Notes under the pieces: model-generated
Database searches by the model: none
The model's input: the letters and a program-made list of their open reading frames with translations, nothing else
What the model was told of the DNA's origin: nothing
Made by a program: the position numbers and the translations under genes
In this document: positions 27,101 to 38,800 of the stretch, one piece after another
Layout: every line of letters starts with the position of its first letter
Position numbering within the stretch: the first letter of the stretch is position 1
NCBI GenBank assembly: GCA_914767715.1
Contig: OU612073.1
Span: forward strand, 3,596,001-3,660,000
DNA from: Membranipora membranacea
Lineage: Eukaryota > Bryozoa > Gymnolaemata > Cheilostomatida > Membraniporidae
Length of the DNA: 64,000 bases
Direction of reading: 5' to 3'

Positions 27101-28501
27101 TTACCCTTGAAACAATCGTCTTTTAGTTCAGGCACACAGCTGCAACAAAAAGTCATTGTGCAATTCTTACAGCCGAATATTAGCGGCTGTCCGGGGTGTA
27201 TAACACAGTGTCTCAGTAGTTGCAAGCTTTGTTCCTTTACATACTCGTCTATTGTCAACGTTTCGTGACCATGTAAGTCAGCATGGCTCTGTTACAATAA
27301 CAAGTTCTAGGAAATGAACTGCAAATTGGTACAAAATGCAAAGAAAACAGCTTCCCAAATCAGAAAACTGGTTGTCATGACCATTTAGGTCAATTATCAA
27401 CTGAATAAATTGTATGTTTCATTGTGGTTGTGGACACTTGTAATATGACTGTGTTACATACAAATGTAATGGCTGTCACACAAATACTGACTGACTATAA
27501 TAGAAGTTGTGCACTAGCTACCTATTTGACTAAAAGCTAAATTGCATCGGTGTGGACATGGATTGGCATGGTATTGAGAACCTTTGTAACATTTATATCC
27601 CTATTGCTCTCACTACCATTCTCTCAGAATGAAACCACCTATTTTCTCTGCAGTAATATCACCAACGACAAATTGGTTGTTATACCTCATGGTGCCTTGT
27701 ACAGTATTTCTCGGTGCATATCATACAGCCATAGACAGCTTTCTCTTCTTGACCTTTCCTGCTGCAAGCATCGCACAACATACTTTGTACACCGTCCACA
27801 TTTGATGGTTCCTCTTCAGTGGTGTTAGGGGACTTGCTATCATCCGCTTGGGTTTTATTCAAACTGGCGCGACAGTTGCAAAATAGATATAATGCCATAT
27901 TTATACTCATAATAAATATACATATTGACAGTATTATTGGTACTTGGTAGTTGAGGCTATCTTCTGCAATTGAGAACCGAAACCACTGTGGGCTTAATGG
28001 TACTATTATATTTACTGGCAGGATATACCTTGGATACGAATATATCTAATCAACTTAACTGTCGGCTGCATTAGTTCTTGAGTAACGTAATCATAGGAGG
28101 GGGGACTCGCCACACAAAGCTGGTTTAGGAGTTTGTCACATTCAACTATCCTGACAACCGGTCGTCTCATATGCACAGATGAATAAGGCTGGTCGCCAGC
28201 AGACCCAACCATATTCTTAAATGATGACACTCACAAATACAGCTATTTTTCGTACATTGGTAAGTATTTCAATGAAATACAAGAAATGTTCTACCCACCT
28301 GCATTCTTGACAAAATCCAACATCCTGCCCCTCAACTTCCTCCATAGAGTCGCTTTGCAGGCAGTCCTCACAAAGAGCATGTTTTGAACAGCTCAGAATC
28401 TGAACAGCTCTCTCGCCAGATTGAGAAGTGCCACATTTTAAGCAGTTATTGTTAGTAGCAGACTTTTCTGTCATGCTATCTGTGTCCGCCATTTCAGACA
28501 T
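24177..28501 (-). CDS. TRIM protein: RING, two B-boxes, coiled coil, NHL-like propeller
   Basis: Probable E3 ubiquitin ligase of the TRIM-NHL type (TRIM2/3/56/71-like layout). Exons (minus): 28299-28501, 27686-27863, 27105-27288, 26637-26833, 26217-26393, 25643-25748, 24600-25358, 24177-24316. All junctions are in phase, giving 647 residues. The RING is canonical C3HC4: C20, C23, C38, H41, C44, C47, C64, C67. B-box 1 is C98, C101, C114, C117, C122, H125 and following His. B-box 2 starts C155, H158, C167, C170, C175, C178. Exons 4-6 are charged and helical (KKKYEEIEGELLLERE), the coiled coil. The C-terminal 300 residues hold six-bladed NHL-like signatures such as CACGEDSVIIADCGNFGVSK and AVASDGDNVYVTMVE. 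The start is the first Met; a second Met follows at codon 4. Such genes are often multi-copy in invertebrates, so I give no orthologue name. Confidence 0.92.
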
Positions 28502-31054
28502 GATACTAGTAAGCCATGTAGCAAAACCACTGGTAAAACTATAACTAATTTCCTTTTGATAATCTTATTATTATTATGTTATCTTTAAAATCGTTTTACA
28601 AATAAGTTACGATGATGATAAACACATAGTTGGCATTTTCCCAGTAAGCATAGCCTTAGGAATAACCTCAATGTGTAAACAACTGAGTGGTACGTAACAC
28701 CTAGTAATAATTATCATTATAACCAACTAGCTCATCATAGATGTAGGCTTAAACGAAACCCCTCCCTCCCTCTCCAATTGACCTTGTCGCAAGGACTTGC
28801 AGAGTTTATAGAGGTAACTTTGACACAATCATGATTGATTGATATTTACATTATCAATAGGTGGAGTAAATTTTGACGGTATCATACACCTTTCCTCAAC
28901 CAGCTGAGCTCAGCAAATGTTGGCTAGATGATCCTTTATTTACATGGGAATATCGATCTGAGGTACATTTTTGTTTAAGAGAGCCATGTTGGCCACGACA
29001 CATAAGGGGATCTTGATAAGAGTTGCAGCACTTTTTGCCAATCTTTGATTCCAGTAAAATACACTATCGTCTACCGAATGCAGGCAAATGGACCAAACTT
29101 GGTTTATACTTCTATTGGTACATAGTATGAATTCAGAATGAGTCTGCTTGCCGCAAACATTTCATGGCTGGATATTGGCAGGGCACTGGAGCAGCTTTAT
29201 GCGATGTGGACGAAATTAATAATAAAGAGGGATTGTTGAGTTCATTGTCAAAAATGAATTATATAAATGACTGCGAGCATAAATATTAAAGCACCAAAGC
29301 CATTATAATTGCTAATCCATTGTTTTTTCACATCAAATATTTCCGGATACTGTCAGGTGTTCTCAAAAAGACTGCTGCTTTTTTTGTGTCTGCAAATGAT
29401 ATAAAGTCAGTTTGATTTAGGTATGAGTGTAATTCCACCACTGAATGCGAATATGAACGTGAATGTCCGGGCTAATTCTCACTCTAAACATTATACAATT
29501 TTAACTTTTACCACAGAGATCTGATTTTTCTATGCTTTTGTCTTTATGAGTGCTAGTGTCTTCACTGAATTTCACGGCTTTTTTGTCAGTGTTTGTAAAA
29601 AAAATCTATCTGTCGCCCTAATAGGTATAACCACAGACATCAGCGCCTTGCTAGTTATCTAGGGCACTTATCCAGCGGGTTTTGAAACATTCTACTGCTA
29701 AGATTATATTTCACTGTGCCATAAATAAGTTGCTTCACAAAATACAATGTATGCCTAGGATCTAAATTATTCAGCTAACTGATAATTGATCATAAACTAT
29801 CATAGAAATTTTAATTTTATTCGTACAATATCAATTGATAATGCATATCAAGAACTATTTTGCAACTTGCAATGGCCGGTAATTTGGACTTGCAGTGTGG
29901 ACTAACAAAATTGTGTATAGGGTTTGCTAAACAGAGCATGACGCTAGAACATTGATAATTCATTCATTTATTATCTGGAATAAACGTTGGCCGACAGTCA
30001 ATTTTTTCTTCCATGAACGAAATTTGATATTTACAGGTTCACCGGCAAATTTTAAACGAAACATGCCTGTGTTGTTGAACAGTTTGAAAGAAAATATGTA
30101 TACAATTCTTTTCTTGTATAAAGTGTATTCATACATTTGTGTGTGCGTGTGTAATTCATATTAATTCTTTGCCATTGAAGAGAAGGCTGAGGCCAATCCT
30201 TTTAATTGCTATTTTTTACTTTATATCTTCTCATGCAACGATAATTATGTTTGCTGTCATTTTTTACTTAGGGTTTAGCTTATTAGAAACAGATGGTTTA
30301 GTGGTGACCCACATTCATCAATGTTCAGCTATTAAAAGTGGATATCATCACCATCTTTATATGACAAAATGAGAGATTTAAGAAACGACAGAGTGTCACA
30401 CGCTTTTGGTAAGAAGTCGCTGGTTTATTATCCAAATCCAAATGAACATCAATTTATCCAATTTTTTAACGTGTATAACTACCATAAATATGAATGATCA
30501 AATAATGATTCTTACCACCGCAATTTAGACCTGTGTTGTTAAATAAAACTATTTTATAATCTGTTCATGTTAGCCTGTAAACATAAAACATTGAAACACA
30601 GATAAATGAAAATCAAATACATACAAAAAGAAATAATTTTGTTGTATGTACTAGGACTGGAACGGGTTGCGAAAATCAGGACCAAGGGCAGATTTTTAAA
30701 GAACTAATAAACTGAAAATGAATCCTCATATTGCCCTAAAACTTTGTAGTACATTTTGTTATCTTGCTTTTGTTCAATCCTTTCATCAAGGATCTCACTT
30801 ACATGTACACATTTTGTCTTTCTATTTATTACGAATTAATGCAATGCATATGCTTGAACATGTGGTCCATGAGCAGCATTATCAAAGGCTGCCCGAACTG
30901 TGCCTTTCTTGTGCTCATGTAATGGCATTGTAAAAAGTTTTTTTTTGTATAATTATATTGATACCAAAACATGTATAGATTAGAACTTACACATGCACTG
31001 CTATGAATATGTTAAGGGAAACTATCAGAGTTCTCTTTTGACCTCTCCCATATA
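28502..31054. other. Intergenic spacer upstream of the TRIM gene
   Basis: AT-rich sequence. The part next to 28502 should hold the TRIM promoter, but no TATA box or element is clear enough to call. Open frames at 29952-30372 and 30718-30933 have no recognisable motif or consistent splice context. I see no repeat shared with the rest of the window. Confidence 0.35.
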
Positions 31055-31389
31055 GGAGAGGTATACACCCGAGGGTGCTGGGGGCTGGAACAATCAACAA
31101 TGAAAGCTCCCCCAGTGGGGCTCGAACCCACAACTCCTGCGGCACTAATCACCTGGCAGTGAATAGCAAGCGCGCTTACCGATTGCGCCATCTCACCATC
31201 CCCAAAAAAGAATGGGTCGATGGCGCTAATTAGATAGCCCGCTATTCACTACTCGGAGTTGTGTTCTCTCATCCCACAGCAAATTCCATTCCACCATTGC
31301 CACCCTATGAAACACAGCGTACGTGTTAGGGTTATTGGCCTTACATGGCCCATTGCTGGGACCCCTTGTAGTAGGTTTAGCTGTCTTTC
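31055..31389 (-). repeat. tRNA-like dispersed repeat, copy A
   Basis: 335 bp, nearly identical to 31459-31793 and partly to 58812-59039 (opposite strand). Read on the minus strand it contains an A-box-like TGGCGCAATCGG (31179-31190) and a perfect B-box-like GGTTCGAGCCCC (about 31117-31128), as in tRNA-derived SINEs. The tRNA-like part sits towards the 3' end of the unit, not at the 5' head. I therefore call it SINE-like and not a functional tRNA gene. Confidence 0.8.
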
Positions 31390-31458
31390 CAGCTTGTCAG
31401 CATGTCTTTCCATGCTGTCACATGTCTTTCCATGAGTCAGTCAGTAGACAAGTACACA

Positions 31459-31793
31459 GGAGAGGTATACACCCGAGGGTGCTGGGGGCTGGAACAATCA
31501 ACAATGAAAGCTCCCCCAGTGGGGCTCGAACCCACAACTCCTGCGGCACTAATCGCCTGGCAGTGAATAGCAAGCGCGCTTACCGATTGCGCCATCTCAC
31601 CATCCCCAAAAAAGAATGGGTCGATGGCGCTAATTAGATAGCCCGCTATTCACTACTCGGAGTTGTGTTCTCTCATCCTACAGCAATTTCCATTCCACCA
31701 TTGCCACCCTATGAAACACAGCGTACGTGTTAGGGTTATTGGCCTTACATGGCCCATTGCTGGGACCCCTTGTAGTAGGTTTAGCTGTCTTTC
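31459..31793 (-). repeat. tRNA-like dispersed repeat, copy B (direct duplicate of A)
   Basis: Matches copy A from end to end at a constant offset of 404 bp, with only a few substitutions. A 69-bp spacer between the copies (31390-31458) carries short repeats of atgtctttccatg. The constant offset and near identity suggest a recent tandem duplication, not two insertions. Confidence 0.85.
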
Positions 31794-32121
31794 TAAATGA
31801 TTTGCTTGATTTAGTACACATTTAACATTGCATATAAATTATTCAGCTATCTGTACGAAAGTGAACTCTCTTCTTACGTCATAATTTCAAACATCATAGC
31901 TCTCTTGACCATTTTGGCCTGAATAAATGATAGGCTTGTACGTATTCAAAACTCTGGACCAACCCGTACAGTGCCCATGCAATTGAAATTAAAAACAAAC
32001 TGCAATTAGATTTGAGTGCAAAATTCTTTTAATGTGGGGACAGTATAGAAAAAGAATCAATGATTAGCTTGAATTATTTCGACCACTCCGTTCAATAACA
32101 AAATTTATATACACTTTGCAG

Positions 32122-32329
32122 GTTCTGTTTTCCAAGATTTATTGACATTCTTTCGGACAAAGCATCCCTCTCTGGTTCAACAGTTTAGGATAGCATCAAT
32201 TGCAAGATTGCGGACGCAAAATCATGAAACTATACAGAAACAATGTTTCACAGTTACAATGCACCATGCTACACATTATGACATTATAATGGTTTATAAC
32301 ATTGGTTGTATCTCAGAGCACCTGTCTAG
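32122..32329 (+). CDS. Candidate coding exon, unknown product
   Basis: A 208-bp stretch is open throughout between a good acceptor (ttgcag) and a good donor (gtaagc), entering in phase 1 and leaving in phase 2. The peptide (SVFQDLLTFFRTKHPSLV...) matches nothing I know. It could be a 5' exon of the fibrinogen-related gene downstream, but its phase does not fit the next recognised exon directly and a MITE lies between. Confidence 0.25.
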
Positions 32330-32637
32330 GTAAGCGGTTTTAACAAAAACATTTGCGAGAAGGAAAAAGGAATACTGAGAAAAGGGGAGAGTCTGCAGAA
32401 ATTAATATTTGGTGAACAAATTTCAATTAATGATGAACCAACAAGTGTAAACTGTTTGCTTTGGGTTGAATATTCTGCAAAAATATTTATTTATTATGTA
32501 TTTTAAAGAGCATCTTCTCCAGACCACCGTCACAACTGCTTTGGAATGTCAGAAAGATTGCTCAAGATATACAAAGGCATGATCTTCAAATGCTCACAGG
32601 CCACTGTATCAAGAGCTTTGCATTGCAGCATAATACC

Positions 32638-33174
32638 TTAAAGACTTTGTTTGAGGCTGCTCTTTTGTATCACATCTTATTCTCCATATTTTATTCTATC
32701 ATGTGAGCAATTTTCAGCTTTAGAATCCAAATATTGAGGAAGTTATGGCCTCTCAAACTTCCAGGGTGATTGCCTTCAATCGGCATTGGGAATAAGCGGA
32801 TGTTTCCCCTGGGGTATGTCACAACCATAGACATGTGACATAGACATTATGAGTTATTAGTTAATACACTAATAATCACATAATCATTGATGATCAAAAT
32901 TCAGACTTGGGTGGGAATCGAACCCGGGTCCCCATACGTAGAGGCAACGACCCTACCATCACGCCACTTGGACCATCTAGTTTTGCTGGTTGTGACGTAC
33001 CCTAGGGATTGCCGGCTGATTTTTACTGCCGATAAATTGCCGTCACCTTGGAAGTTTGAGAGGCCATAACTTCCTCAATATTTGGATTCTAAAGCTGAAA
33101 ATCGCTCACATGATAGAATAAAATATGGAGAATAAGATGTGATACAAAAGAGCAGCCTAAAACAAAGTCTTTAA
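32638..33174. mobile_element. Long-TIR MITE (family A, copy 2)
   Basis: 537 bp, with inverted ends of about 135 bp (ttaaagactttgtttgaggc and complement), inverted relative to the copy at 17267-17925. The two ends can be told apart by their inner sequence (attgccttcaatcggcat against cggcaatttatcggcag). It holds one tRNA-like segment on the minus strand (B-box complement gggaatcgaaccc near 32912). It lacks one of the two tRNA-like arms found in copy 1, which explains most of the length difference. Confidence 0.85.
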
Positions 33175-33262
33175 AGACTATAAATAGTACATCTGAGGAG
33201 AAGTAGGAGGAATCATGTACCGAAAAATTGATTATATTAGTACGGCTCATATTATTTAATAG

Positions 33263-34854
33263 ATTGGATTTTGTGGATTGAGAACATGCTCAGACCAGAA
33301 GGAGACTCTGGTTGGAAGCCTGCAACTTCAACGCGTTACGATGAAGGTTTTACTCTAGACAAAGGAAACTCCTTTGGTGGTATGTTCAATCACAATGTAT
33401 CAATCATGTATATGAGTCTTTTAGGAGTACAGCATGCAGTATGATAATTGATGTGGATTTCTTTTAAACTTGAAACTTATTAGATAGTATTTTGGAAAGC
33501 TCGCATGCTTTTACTGCAGTCTTGTAAGGTGATTATTGAATAAAATAGTTTCAAATTTTTTCATATTACAGTACTCTATACAAGTCATATATAGGGATGT
33601 TATTCATCGCAAAATTATTTTTACACTTTTTTTGTATATAAAACCGAGCTAAAATTTTCTGCTGATGCACAGTCAATCAGAACTTGTACATTATAAAGTT
33701 TTGTTCTTAGCTTAAAAGGAGGCAATTGTTTGCTTTTTTTTCTTTTGAAGGTGTCTCTAGTGTTGCAGCAGTTACTTCTTCATGTTCTCAATGTAGTTTG
33801 AGGTTCCGCATGTGGGATATGTCTGGTCACTATGGCTGGGCAGAATATGAAGAACTCAAAATAGAGCGGGTTGCTCGTCGTACATTAATAATCAGAGGTC
33901 TTGTTACAATCAGTAGCATGTTTTCAGGTTGAAATAGCTTGTTGTCTATAAAACTTTACATAATATGAGATTTATTTATACAGGGAGAGTTAGTTGACAT
34001 TGATTTCAAATTATCCATGTTTATTATTTGTGTGTAACCTACCTGTCAGTCATTCTAAAACTTGTTACATAATACAAATCTAAAGTGACTAAACATTTAT
34101 CATCAATGTCAGCAAACTGGAGCATATGTAGGAGATGCGATGTTTCTTAGTAAGGACAGAAATTTCTCAGATTCAGACAATGATAATGATGCATCTGGAA
34201 GCATAAACTATGCAAGATATTATGTTAAGTTCTACTTCAACGCCTGAGATGCAATACACATCTATTTTAACAAAATATATTTTCGTAGCTAGTCGTCAAA
34301 CTAAAAGGTCAAGCTTACTTTCCTCTTCCATTGGTCTGTCTTGCTTGAAATCTCACCAATAACCCTTCAGTCAGCTAAGTCCTTATTAAGCAGAGTTTGA
34401 AATAAGTTACATTAGAATTTGTTGAGATCTGGCTGAATGGACCAATTTTCTTTGTCTGAATTGATTATCATAAGAAAAAAACATTGTAAGGCTATTTTAT
34501 ATTACTTGGCTATAACTGTGGTTTAGAATGTCTCGACCAGGAACAAAAATGTTGAGAAAGAATATAGGAGCGTTCCAACAATCAATGACATCACATTAAT
34601 AATTTAGAACAGGCAGAATCATAGTGTTATGGCTCTAGCTTGATCCCCTATCATTTTGTCTTAGTTTATTTTTTCTATATTACCCAGGAGCGTGGTGGTA
34701 TAAATATTGCATAACTAGCAATCTACTCTCAGGAGACTACGGTACATATCAGATGCATTGGGGACCATGGTATAAGAACCCTACAGCACCACTTGATGAC
34801 GATGCAGCCTTTCTGCAGCGGGCTGAGGTGTTCTATAAATGTAGAGGGGAATAG
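33263..34854 (+). pseudogene. Fibrinogen-related domain (FReD) gene or pseudogene, partial
   Basis: Four plus-strand segments follow the order of a fibrinogen C-terminal domain. 33263-33379 has W..W.. and RYDEGFTLDKGNSFG, corresponding to the W..Y.EGFG..EFWLG part. 33751-33902 has LRFRMWDMSGHYGWAEYEEL, corresponding to LRIDL.D..G...A.Y. 34113-34223 has GAYVGDAMFLSKDRNFSDSD and NDNDASGSINYAR, corresponding to GDSL.....FST.DRDND...CA. 34688-34854 has AWWYKYCITSNLLSGDY, MHWGPWY and then a stop. The first three join in phase. The junction into the last does not: the plausible donor after INYARYY is phase 0, while the acceptor needs phase 1. The usual Cys before the AWWY motif is replaced by Tyr. 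No signal peptide or N-terminal exon is seen. It is either a decayed gene or one with unusual splicing. Confidence 0.55.
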
Positions 34855-35868
34855 AGGCTTCAACATCAACAGTCTAGTGGACCTTCTTGCTCGATATCCC
34901 TCTAGGAGCTGACAAAATTGGTTACCACAAATATTTCATTGCTATTTGCTATCGCTATTTACTCATCTTTAGGTTTCGCTTAAAGACTACCCAAAGACAA
35001 ATGCACATCATAGTCAGGCAGTTACTTACGATGAAGTTTTGTCAGATTTGCATGGTAAAAAACTTCAAATGCTCTACTTGGCATGAATTATTGATGGTGG
35101 AAAAAGTGCCTCCCATAAGATAAGGATATCATGCATTGGACTTTAGGTAGTTTTTAAAACAGGGCAGAATATGCTCTTACTGCTTGCTTATTTCAATGTC
35201 AAACTATCGAAGCTTCAATCAATAATAAGAATGTTATCTGTGATTTATAATAATAATTTTATTATAATAATAATCATCAACCGAATCAAAATCTTATTTT
35301 AAGTAGGATAGGAGGATTCAAATATTTTCATCAATCTCAAAGCTTCATACTTCTCACGTTTCAGATTTATTTCTATTTATTATCTTCAAGCAATTTTTTT
35401 GTGACAAAAAATATTTCAGAAGGTAAGATATTTCCATCCAATACAAAATCAATAAATCAATCAGCTACTTGTACACACGTCTCCTGACCGTTCGAAGTTA
35501 TTCATAAGTATTTTCTCTGTTGAGAATATATTTCATCGATTAAATATTTAAATGGCCGTTTATTAGGCTCTTACAGTACAGTTTATTGGGCTCTTCCAGT
35601 ACAGTCTTACAGAAGTGACTCCTTCATCTGGACCAGGAGCAATACGTAATAATATCACAATGTTTTATTACAATCAATATTTATTTTCAAAATTGGAGCA
35701 GCTCTAGATGCCTCGCTATAAAATGCTTTGGTCTGTGGATATCCGGTATCAGAACTATTCATCTTCTAATTTGAAATAGGGTATGACAAACTCTATTATA
35801 CAGTTTTAAATAATTTATAAGGTTTAAAAGCCATAAAAACGATTGTAAATAATACGTGATCACACCTT
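34855..35868. other. Spacer downstream of FReD and SLC22 genes
   Basis: AT-rich 3' flank shared by two converging genes. Minus-strand AATAAA signals for the SLC22 transcript are at 35680-35685 and 35664-35669, about 190 bp after its stop. No other feature is supported. Confidence 0.5.
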
Positions 35869-38800
35869 CTAGACATTGATATCAGGTTCTTGAGCAGCAT
35901 CTGATTTGTCTGTTTTATTTGATGGTCGCCTGCACCAGATTATAGAAGATAGAGGTGCTTCATGTTCTGCTTCTACAAGAGACAAGATGATATCATATCA
36001 GAATTTAGTCGCAAGGCAGAGCTCATCTGCAACTACTAGAGATTTTTCGTTACATAATATAGAGCGTTGTGTTAAGCTATAACCTTGAGGTCCAAAGATC
36101 CAAAATAACTTACGATCTAAGGTATCAGGAATCGGCATGTCCTTTGTCTCTGGTAGCTTGATGGCGATAATCCCTGATATCAATGCCAAACTTCCAAATA
36201 TCATGAATGGCATGTTCGGCCATAAATCATTCTACAAAAAAGACATTACTTTTACTGCTGTTCATCCAGTATCGTACAACAAGAATCCAGCAAGACAAAG
36301 TATGAAGTCTGATTCACGACGAGGCTTCAGCAAAGTGTCTCAAAAATTCACAGTGTGTGACTAGTCATAAGAAGTTACCTGCTCTTCGTGGAGGAGAGGA
36401 TAAACAATAGTGTTTTAATATTTATAATAAGAGTTATCAGTATATAAAAAGTCTATGGGATAAACCAAAAACACTTTTACTTTTCATGAAAAAGTAAAAT
36501 AGCTGAATGGCAAGGAAGAGGTGGAGGTGATCAAGTTCTGTACTCACTAGGTCTGGTCTAGTAGTTGTGAATAAGATAAACCTGAAATTTTCAAAGAAAC
36601 TTTTGTGGAAGAATATTGCAATTTTCATGATTCAAATAATAAACTTACTGATAGGACCACAAATGGAGCAATAGCACCTCCGACCCTGGCTAGACTTGAT
36701 CCAAGCCCAAGTGCTGTCACTCTGACAACTGTTGGATATATTTCACCAGTTGATACGTAGATCATCGTAAAAGTGCATCCCATGAAGGCTTTACCAAACA
36801 TAGCTATCACTGTCACAGCAATACTGTTGACCTCTAAAAATACGATAATAATGGTGATGCTCTAAATTCTAAAATTATCTCATAGACCTAACAATAAACC
36901 TAGATAGGACGCCATATACAGCTGAAGTGAGGCACTTAATTGTGGGCAACATAACGACATTGAAAGGTGTAGAAGCAATGATGCTATCATTTATTTACTG
37001 CCCAGAATCCATGTTTTTGTTCATAACTCAATCAATTATGATTGAATTTAGAGGTTGAAAATTGCTTTACAATCAACTTGATGTTATTTCTTCTTCAAAC
37101 GAAATTCTTTTGCCTAAAATTAGTATCAAACTGTTCATGATAAGCTGCGAAATCTATTCTAATTTTCAAAACCTGGATTGTGGACAATAAATCGATGATG
37201 GCATCATTCGCTTCTTCATCTTTTAATATCGTTACGCCACCAACAATTAAATGTCTAGGTGCCTCAATGCCAGTGCTCAATATAGTGTCCTGTCTAGGTT
37301 TATTATTAAGTCTATGAATTATCTTCACATCAAGGTCTACGCTGTGTAAAGGTATATTAGAAAAAGTTTTCATTATAACTCTTTATTTTTTCTATGATAA
37401 TAATGATCCAGTCCCGCAAACATGTCTCCTTTATTGTGAATTCAGATGAAAAACTTCACATTGCTCTATCAATGAGTCTCTGGCTACCACAGTAAAGTAG
37501 TAATCAGCAGTAATTAAGGATAAAAAATGGATAAAACGAAATCTTACCTGCTTCTTGCAAGATGACTACGATAGCAGAGAACGCAGACGCAAGGAGAAAC
37601 GCTGAGGCTATGGCATTACGTCTCCCGATTCTGATATACCAGATCCCAAAAAAACTGAAAACTGCAGCTCCATTCAATATATAGGTGTTCGTAAATATGT
37701 TGCCAGCTAAATTACCTGCAATGGAAATATCATTCAATAAAGAAAATCATAAGATAATAAAAAGCGATTGTGATATGGAAAGGTACTACAATCAGTATGT
37801 CACATTATGTCTGAACCGTTCAGGAAATATCAAACTACGTGTAAAATGAGTGTATTCAGACACACACTGTAAAGAGTTGAGTATACTTTACTTACCAACA
37901 TTAAAAGTCAATCCAAATGAGATGATAGAGACTGCTAGCCACATCAGAGAGATCATAAGAGTCTTGTTTCTAATATTGGGTGTTTCAAATAACTTCAAGT
38001 GATTCGCTTTCCTCTTTGGCTTCAAAATATAACACAGAAATGGTAAGGCTTGAGTAAATCAAGTACCTGTACTTTGCTCTTTTTCTTCCTTTTCTTTTGA
38101 AAGAAAAAAAGCGTTGTTAACGTTTTTGAACAAAGACTTTGAACAGTTTAGTGCTAATCAGACAATTCACATTAAAAATTTAAAACAATCAATTATTGAT
38201 TGCAAACAACATGGTTTTTTTAAAACTTCTATTGGCATAATTTTAATTTTATGAGATAGTTTTTTTTAAAATCTGTGACTCAAATTTCACGTTATTCAAA
38301 ACGAATACATGATAGGGGAAAAACTTTTTCTTTTCATATTTTGTCAATCTATTGCACTCTGTCTGCAGGATGGCCTTGTGATATAGTCTATCGCTTTAGT
38401 ATAGCAATAGTGGCGCTGCCTTCTATCAAGGGAGGCAACTGCAGCTGCAGTTCATGGTTATTAGATGGCAAAGCCAGTGTCCCATTTAAACCCAAATATT
38501 TCCAAATTACGTGTTTCTATTGTTTTACCAATTTAAGTACTCAGTTCAGGTGAATTAATTCAAGCCCTACACGGCAGAGACAAATGTATGCCACAAAAGT
38601 TCGCACATGTGCAAAGGTTATTATCTATTGGTTGATTACCTGATGTTCTAAGTAGACTTCAAGGTTATCAGGGATGGGTATATTACTGTATCTAGCTGAG
38701 CGCTTAAAGTACTCTACTGGTCCCTGTGTGTCCCCTTTAGTCAGCTGCCATCTCGGAGATTCTGGCACCAGCCTATAGGAGAAAGGCAGGCTGATATTAC

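Noticed and set aside
31110-31200. Possible functional tRNA gene
   Set aside because: A and B boxes are present, but the region between is too long and does not give a convincing anticodon stem. The unit is repeated as a block, so it is a tRNA-like repeat.
37095-37373. 92-codon minus-strand open frame in an SLC22 intron
   Set aside because: It overlaps MITE family B, and the other copy at 62370-62786 does not keep the frame.
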